From: Cytospora piceicola
Taxonomy: Eukaryota; Ascomycota; Sordariomycetes; Diaporthales; Cytosporaceae
NCBI GenBank assembly: GCA_023375675.1
Contig: JALQBC010000015.1
Span: forward strand, 186,001 to 250,000
Reading direction: 5' to 3'
DNA: 64,000 nt
Part shown: one piece after another, positions 55,668 through 64,000 of the stretch
Position numbering within the stretch: position 1 is the stretch's first letter
Layout: every line of letters begins with the position of its first letter
Notes under the pieces: generated by a model
What the model was told of the DNA's origin: nothing
Databases searched by the model: none
Seen by the model: the letters and a program-made list of their open reading frames with translations, nothing else
Made by a program: the position numbers and the translations under genes

Positions 55668-57135
55668 CTTGGCGGTGGGATCTTCCGGGGGAAGGTGTGG
55701 TTGATTATACTGGGTTCGAATATGTTTTATACTGCCGGCAGAAGAAGGGGAGAGGAGAAGGGAATGACAACGTCAGGCGAGGTTGTTTTGGAATGGAAAT
55801 GGGCAGGTCGAGGTCGAGCTGGCACACAGGCGGGGTCGCCTTGTTCACGCGGCTGACGGGGGCTGTATGTAGCCTCGTAAACGTTCCAAGGCTGTCTTGG
55901 CTTGGCTCGAGGAGGAACGTTGTGTGGTTGTCGTCGTCGAGTTCCCAGGGCCAACAGGGTCAAGTGCTCTTTTGAGTCGAACGGGTCTTGTTTAAATTTT
56001 TCGTCGGCCTCTTCGTCTGCTTCTGCTGGCTCGGGCACAAGGGTCCTTAGCCGTGACCGTGGGGGTTTTGTCTTCGGCAGGGATCGAGGAGATATTCACC
56101 AAGTCACCCAATTTTGGTTTAGCACGTGCAGATCTGGTTGCGGGGCGGAAATAACCCCGTGGTACTAAATACATGACACCGGGAGTTACTTGCCAGCTGG
56201 AGGCCATCAAGGTGCACCGCAACTGCACCGCACTGCATCGCACCCGCACCGCACCCGCACCGCCTGAGTAAATGGGCAGCTGCCATTTGTCAGGGCGGCC
56301 GATCTACGCACCACCTGCCATGTATGTACCTAAGTACCTAGGTAGGTACATACAGTACTTAGGTGCCCAGGTGATTATGTGTGTACCTGTATACCCGTGT
56401 ATGTACGTACCTGGCCGCCTATCATGACGACCACATCGACGTTTTCTGTGACGTTTGGTCGCTTGCCTTGTTCCAGTGGCTGCGAGTACATACATACTTA
56501 CCTAGGTAGGTACTCCGTATAAACCCTTTTTCTTCTTCCTCTTACGGATGCTGCCGCCCGAATCTTCAGGTATTCCTTTGACCAACCGTACATACTGGAA
56601 AGAACAATAAGTACTAGCCTTACCTACCTCCTCAAGTACCTAAGGTACCTACACTAGACTACCGGACAGTATACGCACCCGTCCACCTTATAATCACCGT
56701 CCAAGTCTGGAATTTTCCCTTGATACTCCAGCATCGCCCCCTTTGTCCAGCCTCAACCCTGGTCTGAAACCCACCACTGCAGGTCAGGAAGGCACATTTC
56801 CAGATACTTCTCTCTCCGGACCAATCCTGCGACTAGCGCCGCTGTACGGTGACACCCTTCGACCGGCCGAAGCGTGGCACTGGGAAGTACATTACGGACT
56901 CGCCAAGCTTCACCATCATCCATCCATCCATTCATCCTCGTCCAGACTGGTTCCAACCCCTCGGTACATACCTACTAAGCAGGCATTCAAGACCACGATA
57001 CTCCACCATCACCACCACTACTGTCCTACACACTAGCTCTTTCTTACCTTACCCAGTGCATGCATATCCATCTACTACTGCAAGGCACCGGATCTGAGGA
57101 ATCACGAGAGGGCCACACGGCTCCAACAGCCGACC
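55668..57135. other. Divergent intergenic region, 1.5 kb, repeat-rich
   Basis: Contains tandem CGCACCCGCACCGC-type repeats at about 56208-56265 and dense TACCTAGGTA/GTACCT palindromes at 56320-56370 and 56495-56515. CATC repeats occur near 56915-56938. No gene. The right end is leader of the zinc transporter gene. Confidence 0.5.
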
Positions 57136-59011
57136 ATGGAGGGATCCGGTATGAGCAATGATACGCGCGGATGGATCATGTGTTGTGTGAGCGGTATAGG
57201 TGGGTGACCTCCCTCAAATCTCACTGACCCTTGGCACACAAAAGACTGTTTTTGTATGTGTCTTTGGTGGCATTAGGGGACCAGATCACATGCTAACAGT
57301 CCGCTCATCCTAACAGCATGCATCATGGGCGCCTGTGTGATATGCGTCGACCTGCTGATTCGTTACATACCTGGCAAGGCCGACTTTCGGATACAGGATA
57401 GCAATTCATTTCTAGCATGCTCTCTGAGCTTGAGCTTCGGCGTCATGGTAAGTGACCAACCACGTTGTGTTACTTCCGCTTTGTTCTTTGGTGGGCAATG
57501 TTCCGCATGGCTGACACTACGCCGGACCCTAGATCTTCTCGTCGCTGCATAGTATGCTGCCCGAGTCGGAGGAATATTTGAAGAAGGATAAGTGGAGCGA
57601 CTCGGATGCTGGCTTGATCATGATGGGATGTTTCATCGCAGGATTTGTTGGCATCCAAGGCTTATCAAGGCTGCTACATCGGATAATGCCCTCCCATGTT
57701 GTCGACTGCGACCACTCTCACGACGACACACTTGACGACGAGCATGATAAGCACAGCCACTCTGACGGTCATTCTATCGCTCCAAGTCGGCAGCCATCAC
57801 GTACTGGTAGGACTAGGACGCGACTGTCGTCACATGGGAGGCGGATAACCACCGTCACCAAGCTGCATGATAACGGTCATGGTCACTCCCACTCTCATGC
57901 TACCGAGTCGACACCCCTCTTACCGTCCGTCGGTGACCAACAGCAGAATAGACGGCCATATCCCGACCCTCAACAACTAAACACCTCGGCTATCAGTGAC
58001 ACCCTCCAGCATCGCCACATAGCACCCAAGCGTAACTCCTTCACTACCCGCCGGACCTCCCTAATGGGTGTGCGTGACCGAGTGGTATCCTTCGTTAAGG
58101 ATACTAAGAGCACCTGTGATGCCGATGGGCCTTGCTTTGGATACAGTGACCCCTGTGGACAAGAGTGCTTCAAGCACCTCGGCTTACGGACCTCTCTTTC
58201 AAGGTCGAAATCCCACCACTCATCTCCAAAAGTCAACTCGGGTTTCTTTCAACCACACGCACCACTATTTGAGCGTGTTTCAGAGGAGGGCACCGAATGC
58301 AACTCGTCGACAGTCTCACCAGGTTCTCGTAGAGCCCTCTCCCACGAACCAGTCTCTGTACCCGAACAACACGACCACGATCACGAACATGCCCATGCCC
58401 ATGCCCATGCCCATGATCACGATGACGGCAACCCCTCTGCGTCAATGTCGGATGCGAGCACCGACCTCGAGTCCCAGGACGCCGCGCACCACCACCACGT
58501 CCCGACCAACGCCTTCCTTTCCATCGGCCTGCAGACCGTCATCGCTATCGCCCTCCACAAGTTTCCCGAGGGTTTCATCACCTACGCTACCAACCACGCT
58601 AACCCGAAGCTGGGCTTCAACGTGTTCATGGCGCTCTTCGTCCACAACATCGCCGAGGGCTTCGCCATGGCCCTGCCGCTGTACATGGCGCTCAACTCGC
58701 GCCTGCGCGCCATCGCCTGGTCGAGCCTTTTGGGGGGAGCCAGCCAGCCCCTCGGGGCGGCCATCGCGTGGCTGGTGTTCAAGGTGTTTGGCTCCGGTGG
58801 CGGGGCTGGAGAGCAGGGGGGCCAGGTGGGCATCAACAACACGGCATATGCGATCCTGTTCGCCGCGACGGCGGGTATCATGTGCAGCGTGGCGCTGCAG
58901 CTGTTCGTGGAGAGCCTGAGCTTGAATCACAACCGGAACCTGAGCATCGCGTTTGCGTTCTTGGGAATGGTTCTCTTGGGGGTGAGTAATGCTGTTGCTG
59001 GTCATCACTGA
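57136..59011 (+). CDS. ZIP-family zinc transporter (Zrt3-like)
   Basis: Exons 57136-57199, 57317-57447 and 57533-59011 give 557 aa. ZIP proteins move zinc or other divalent metal into the cytosol; the closest yeast type is vacuolar Zrt3, which releases stored zinc. The metal-binding helices are clear: ALHKFPEGFITY and FVHNIAEGFAMALP. A long His-rich cytosolic loop (about 110-370) has HDHDHEHAHAHAHAHDHDD-like and HGHGHSHSHA runs, a probable zinc sensor or buffer. About eight membrane spans: three before the loop, the rest after it. Vacuolar location is inferred from similarity of layout. Confidence 0.88.
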
Positions 59012-59763
59012 TCCGCTTGAGGCATGGGTGGTAGATATATTGTGCACGCATGAGTGGAAAAGGACAAGCGAAGAGGAAGAAGAGTGTGGATGGCGAGGAG
59101 GAGTTGAGACGACATTCGTGATGGATGTCTATGATCGTGTATAAGTCACTAGGGCATTGTGGCTGGTTTTGACGGATTTCAAGTTTGGCGTTCGGTATTC
59201 TGTTCTTGGGTCGGGGGACCTGTCCATACGACTGGGCTCGTTCGTCAGTCTTCTGCTGTCATGGATGGCGTGGCTGCGTTATTACGCATCCATTGAGGCG
59301 TTTTTGTATTCGTTGATGTTGTCTTTGCTTGAAGAAATTGTATAGGATACCAAAAATAGAGCGGTGGTTAGCGTGACTTCTTAGACAACTATGGGATACC
59401 AAAACAAATCACGATGAACACTAGTATCCCAAGGCAAGCTTCGTGGCAATTTTTTATGTTTGTGGATACGACTTTCGTCCTCAAAGCAATAATTATGTAT
59501 CCAGCTCAGCAATTTCAGCCGAGCAAACCCCACGTGTCAATTCGTTATCAACCATCCCGGATGTCCATACGCCCTTTTATAGACCAGATCCATTTTTATC
59601 CTCTCCCGGGCGCCAAATTATAACACCTTGGGCAAAATCAAAGGGGGGTATCTCGTGCGCAAATCCCGTCATACAAGCAAGCAAGCAAAATCAGATAATA
59701 ATAAAAAAGCAAATCCCATACTGATCCTTGAAACTCCGTGCTTGTGTCTTGGCCCCCAGCTTC
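59012..59763. other. Convergent intergenic region, no gene recognised
   Basis: Between the zinc transporter stop and the TFIIIA stop. AT-richer, with a GCAA repeat near 59676-59688. No coding signal. Confidence 0.55.
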
Positions 59764-61431
59764 TCAAGACTGCAGAAACAGGTTGGGGTCGATAACGGCG
59801 TCCCAGTCGACGAGCTGCATCATGTTGGCCTCCTCCTGGGCCGGGTCGACGGGCAGGACCGGTCGCTGCCCCTCAGGCAGAGGCACCACGAGCCCGGGCC
59901 GGAGGGCCTCCCCGCCAAAGGACGGCTGCACCGGCGGCACCACCTCGGAAGCCCCGAGGAGACCGACCTCGGGCGCGCGCTCGGGGTGGTCGACCCGCGT
60001 GTGGTTCTGGAGGTCGGCGTACCGGATGAAGCGGGCGCTGCAGCCGGGCGCGGCGCAGACGGCCTGCCGGCGCTCCTGGTCCGCCACGCCCGAGATCTCG
60101 TTAAGGAAGCTCATGCCGGGCGGGAGCCGGGACTGCTGCTGGTGGTACTGCGGGTGGTAGTAGCTGGACCCGGGGCCGGACTCGGGCCGGGGGGCGCCCA
60201 TGTGGACGAAGAGGACGTGCTGGACCAGCTTGGCCTTGTCGACGAAGCCCTCGCCGCAGCCGCCGGCGGCCCAGTCCCACGCCTCCAGGCCGCCGCCGGC
60301 GGCGGCGGCGCCGCGGACGTCCACGCGGCCGCAGACGAAGCGCATGCCCTCGTGGGCGGTGCGGTGGTGCGCCGTCATGTTGCTCTTCTTGGTGAACCTC
60401 TTGCCGCACCCCGGGTGCGCGCACTCGACCGTCTTGCGGTCCTCGAGCGTCAGCCCGCTGTGGTAGATCTCCATGTGCTGGTCCAGCTCGTACTGGCCCG
60501 TGAAGCGCACGTCGCAGAAGATGCAGTTGACGTGCTCGTGGCGGATGTGCTGATCCAGGAGGAACTGGGTGGTGAAGCCCACGGGCTCCTCGCCTCCGCC
60601 GCCGCCTCCGCCGCCGCCGGGCCTCCTGCCGGCGGCGGCGGCGGCCTCGCAGCACTCGTCGCACCAGAAGCGCAGCTCGCCGTGGTCGCGCTCCGTGTGC
60701 GAGGCCAGGGCGTTGGCCGTGTCGTAGCTGGCGCCGCAGCCGACGTGGGCGCAGGGGAACGGCTTCTTGCCCATGTGCTCCCGGAGGACGTGGCGCTGGA
60801 GCGTCTGGTGCTTCCGGAAGGACTGGGCGCAGGGCGGGTGGCCCCGGCACCGGAAGCGCTCCTCGCCCTCGTGGACCTTCTGGTGGCGGCGGAGCCGGGT
60901 GCCGGTCGAGAAGGCCTTGTCGCACGTGTCGCAGACGTACTTGGCCTCCTTGGTGTGCGAGATGACGTGCTGCTTCAGGTGCTTGTTCTCCGTGTAGCTC
61001 TTGCCGCAGCCCTCGTAGGTGCATATGTAGGGCCGCTCGTTGTTGTGTGACCGCAGGTGGGCCAGGAGCCGTGCGGGCCGGTTGAAGGTCTTGGGGCAGT
61101 CGGCGACGGTGCACTGGATGACCTTCTGCTCGGAGGGATAGCTTCGCTTCTTGGAGGTCTTGGACGTCACGGACGGGACGGTGGGAGGAACGGTCGGGGG
61201 GGTCGGGTGGTCGGCGGGGGCTAGAGCGACGGTTGTCACATCGTCGCTACCAGTAAGAGAGGCACTCTCCTCTGCTAATAACTAGTCAGCGACGAGGAAG
61301 TCTGGGTGGTTAATTGAGTCGACTGGATTCCATTTACCTGTGCTGAATTCTGGGATTGTATCCAGCAATTGCTTCTTTGCACCGCCCTCTGGGCCATCAT
61401 CATCATCATCACTCTTTACCTTTCGCTTCAT
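59764..61431 (-). CDS. PZF1: Transcription factor IIIA (C2H2 zinc fingers)
   Basis: Exons 61431-61338 and 61274-59764 give 534 aa. TFIIIA binds the internal control region of 5S rRNA genes, recruits TFIIIC and RNA polymerase III, and also binds 5S RNA. I count ten C2H2 fingers in TFIIIA style, starting CTVADCPKTFNRPARLLAHLRSH-like and CTYEGCGKSYTENKHLKQH. Finger six carries a poly-Gly insert after CDECC and finger nine a Gly/Ala insert before its second half. A Pro-rich tail follows. Basic SKKRSYP before finger one may be a nuclear signal. Head-to-head with RPB6. Confidence 0.9.
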
Positions 61432-61828
61432 CTTGGCGGTCACAGCAGCTCAGCTGGTTGTTGTTCGGAAGACGGTCGTGGGTGTGGAGCTAGGCGGGAA
61501 TGGGAAGTTGCCGTGATCTTCAGTAACTCGACACTTTTTTTTTTCCTACTGGTACAGCCGTGCATGGCCCGAGCTTCTTTTACTATGGGCTCTGACCCCA
61601 GCTAGAAGCCGCTAATTGGCCCGTCTTACTGCAGGTAATCCCTGTGCATTTCAGCCTTGTCCAGCTGCTAAAGTTTTTGAGATTTGCCCATTCCCGTCAA
61701 CGTAGCTGAACTCACACTCTTGTTGCAGCCATTAATCCACAGCAAAGGACCACCCGCACCACCATCTCCCTCGACAACTCTTCCAATTCAGCAGTGCTGT
61801 TAAATACCCGACACACCAATAAAGCAAC
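61432..61828. promoter_or_regulatory. Bidirectional promoter, TFIIIA / RPB6
   Basis: 397 nt between divergent start codons of two RNA polymerase-machinery genes. It includes a T10 tract at about 61535-61544, a candidate nucleosome-excluding element. No gene in it. Confidence 0.6.
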
Positions 61829-62512
61829 ATGTCTGATTACGGCGGTGGTGAGGACGATTTTGGCAACGAGGTGGGCGGAGCCGGTGCCGGGTAAGTTCGC
61901 GATCCAAGTCACGTCTATTGCGGGCGCATCACAGGACAGCGCAGAACTAACGCGATTACCCACAGTGAGGAGCCTTACTACGATGATGAGGAGCCCCAAG
62001 AGGAGTACTACTCCCCCGAGGCACCTGATGTCGAGCCTGGCGAGAACGGCGCAGTAGCCGACGAGGATGCGGATAACATCATCACCTCAGGCGACCCCTC
62101 CGCCGCTGCCAGAGAGAACTCCAAGTCGCACAAGGACAAGAGAATCCCCAACGAGCTGCGAACGACCACGCCTTACATGACCAAGTACGAGAAGGCGCGC
62201 ATTCTGGGAACACGGGCTCTGCAGATCAGGTAACACGCGCCCTGCCAAATGATGGAGGGTCGAAAGCCGGGGCTAATATGATTGGAACCACAGCATGAAC
62301 GCTCCCGTTCTTGTCGACTTGGAAGGAGAGACCGACCCGCTGCAGATTGCCATCAAGGAGCTGCGCGAGAAGAAGATTCCTCTGATCGTGAGGCGGTACC
62401 TGCCTGATGGATAGTAGGCTGCCCCTTTCTTGACCCGCTGAAATACGTACGTCCTTTGCTGACCATTCTATTTAGCTACGAGGACTGGACTTGCGAGGAA
62501 CTGCTGCAGTGA
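61829..62512 (+). CDS. RPB6: RNA polymerase I/II/III shared subunit Rpb6 (RPABC2)
   Basis: Four exons, 61829-61890, 61966-62229, 62294-62413 and 62476-62512, give 160 aa. Rpb6 is common to all three nuclear RNA polymerases and supports the clamp. The acidic N-terminus ([15 protein letters not shown]) is followed by the conserved core [43 protein letters not shown] and [19 protein letters not shown]. Length and order match yeast Rpo26 (155 aa). The last intron uses a GTAGGC donor, in phase. Confidence 0.97.
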
Positions 62513-63340
62513 GCGACGGCGGATTGTGTCAAAGTATCACTGGCGGTGCTCGGTCGAAGCCGGTTCAGGGAGAACATGTCCCTCTATAGGCTCGCATTAT
62601 GCATTAGCGAAGGCGTTCAGGTTCGGATAGGAAAGACAAAAATGGGGCCGTGGATCTTGGTGGATGGAGCCACTGCTTGGCTGTTGGTCTAAGAAAACAC
62701 AAGGTCTATGCAAAGGTCGTCCACTTGCGTATGAAAACTGGTGAGACGTTTTTGGCTTGGGTGTCTTCCAAACCGTCAACCTGTGTATAGATATGCTGCG
62801 CTGAGTAGGCTTGGGGACGAGAGTCCTCCACGTTCCAGAAGCATAAGAGGCTGAAGGGGGCAGTTGGGACGGTTGCGCCCTCACTTCTGATTATTGTTTG
62901 GCAACCTTTGGGGTACAAATCCAGCCTGGATGATTGTGCCCAGGATGCCGTCCACTGACAACGAGAGTTGCTTGGCAGATTGGAGGACGCCCAGGGTTCC
63001 GCGGAATAAACCTAGAGCAGACTAGGCATCCGGTGCCCTGGACGCTGCTCTTTGCCGCAGACTTTCAACGGCTTTCTGTCCACACTCTCGGTAGATAGCC
63101 AAGGATCGAGACAAGTCTTGCCATCTCATGGCATCCCATGTACACATTACGCAGGCATCTCAGTGCATGGTTGTCTCTTCGAGTTGAAATGATCGGCGAT
63201 AGCCAAGAGTTGCTTTGATAAATATTTCGAGATTTGAGGAGTGTCACTTCACGACCCCGTACGCTGTGTAACGGAGAGCAGAGGTTGTAGATACTTGAAA
63301 GGTCTCAAAGTAGATCGTTGTTTGGTTTATATTGCAAGAA
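62513..63340. other. Convergent intergenic region, no gene recognised
   Basis: Between the RPB6 stop and the end of the partial minus-strand gene. Open frames here are short and unsupported. Confidence 0.55.
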
Positions 63341-64000
63341 TTATTTCAAAGTGGACAGCAGTAATCCATGAAGCCTGGACCCCCGTCCAACCTCACCCAC
63401 CTTGGACAGCAATCCCACGATGGTAGCACCCTGGTCCTCCTCGCCCAGCAGCTCAGCCACGACCTTCCCGCACACAAGCACTCGATGACATAGAGCAAAC
63501 GCATCAGCTCTCGACGCCCACCCCAGTGGTCCATCATCCTGCGCAACCTGCGCGACCAGAACCTCCAGGGCGTTCTCGGCCCAACCCTTCAGCGCCGTGA
63601 GGGAGCTGTCCATAATCAGCGTCTTCTTGACAGCACCGTCGGGCCCCTCGACCTCGTCGAAATCCCACTCCATACCCCTGAAGATCCCGGCCCACCTGTT
63701 CGTCTCCCTGACCTCATCTATAAACAGGTTCTGCTCCTCCACCGCGAACAGAGCCTCGTCGACCGTCAACGCACCCGCGAACTGCTCCTCGGGCCCCGCC
63801 CACGCCGAAAGGTCCTGCACGCCGATGTCGACGGCGACCAGCGGGTCGCCCACGAGGCGGCAGCTCGCGTACGCCCTGAACTCGTTGGTCCGGCCGAAGC
63901 GGCCCCGCGCCCACGCCAGCAGGGCGTCGGCCGTGTCGACGGCTACGAGCGGCTGCGGGCGCCCCTGCGCCCCGCCGGACGTGACGAAGGCGGCAGCCGC
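63341..64000 (-). CDS. Unrecognised protein, C-terminal part, cut by the window edge
   Basis: The frame is open from the window edge to a stop at 63341, giving 219 C-terminal residues with GC-rich coding-like codons. The text includes FRAYASCRLVGDPLVAVDIGV, EEQFAGALTVDEALFAVEEQ, FRGMEWDFDEVEG and a closing GEVGRGSRLHGLLLSTLK. It is acidic, Ala/Leu-rich and mostly helical by eye, without a membrane segment, Cys/His metal motif or catalytic signature I can name. The start lies outside the window, so total length and domain content are unknown. Confidence 0.7.
   Translation of the reverse strand, partial: AAAAFVTSGGAQGRPQPLVAVDTADALLAWARGRFGRTNEFRAYASCRLVGDPLVAVDIGVQDLSAWAGPEEQFAGALTVDEALFAVEEQNLFIDEVRETNRWAGIFRGMEWDFDEVEGPDGAVKKTLIMDSSLTALKGWAENALEVLVAQVAQDDGPLGWASRADAFALCHRVLVCGKVVAELLGEEDQGATIVGLLSKVGEVGRGSRLHGLLLSTLK

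Noticed and set aside
59728..61050. 440-codon plus-strand frame opposite TFIIIA
   Set aside because: Antisense shadow of GC-rich zinc-finger coding sequence. The text is Val/Leu/Ala-rich without a domain.

Overview
The window is nuclear DNA of a filamentous ascomycete (Pezizomycotina, most likely a sordariomycete). The evidence is short introns (mostly 45-90 nt) with GT..AG ends, GC-rich codon use, short palindromic TACCTAGGTA elements scattered between genes, and gene families typical of these fungi: a cellobiose dehydrogenase with a cellulose-binding module, an ankyrin/CorA-like protein, a rhodopsin-like 7TM protein, a small secreted cysteine-rich protein and an Afi1/MesA protein. I joined exons by hand. 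Wherever I give a complete exon list, the reading phase closes exactly.

Layout. 1-16 kb: a DENN-type protein with a DUF4484 tail (-), lysophosphatidate acyltransferase (+), a small secreted protein (+), a rhodopsin-like membrane protein (+), S-formylglutathione hydrolase (+) and an Afi1/MesA-type DENN protein (-). 17-28 kb: an EF-hand myosin-light-chain-like protein, a TPR-DnaJ co-chaperone and Sec63, all (+). 28-37 kb: an accessory-looking, lower-GC block with a nine-or-more-exon ankyrin/CorA-like gene (-), a short TIR element (MITE) and a complete cellobiose dehydrogenase (-). 38-44 kb: a split tRNA-Arg(TCG), a Gly/Ser-rich repeat protein, the peroxin Pex8 (-), a TMEM170-type membrane protein (+) and a maltose/galactoside-type acetyltransferase (-). 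45-53 kb: prenylcysteine methyltransferase Ste14 (+), DGAT1-type acyltransferase (-) and the polyadenylation factor Pfs2 (+). 54-64 kb: mitochondrial nuclease Nuc1 (-), a ZIP zinc transporter (+), TFIIIA (-), RNA polymerase subunit Rpb6 (+) and the 3' end of an unrecognised gene (-).

Most genes are conserved housekeeping functions, and there is no sign of a secondary-metabolite cluster. Related functions do recur: two DENN-family proteins about 10 kb apart, two neighbouring J-domain proteins, two glycerolipid acyltransferases (LPAAT and DGAT1), and TFIIIA head-to-head with RPB6.

The most interesting signal is directly behind the TPR-DnaJ gene. Its UGA-C stop is followed in the same frame by 101 open codons that encode an acidic stretch, a long hydrophobic segment and a basic end. 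Stop-codon readthrough, or removal of an in-phase 75- or 87-nt intron spanning the stop, would turn the soluble co-chaperone into a tail-anchored membrane form. Other observations are an apparent mitochondrial presequence on S-formylglutathione hydrolase with a second internal start, a splice-switchable upstream ORF before STE14, a start codon alone in its exon, a 9-nt terminal exon, and a TA-flanked MITE.
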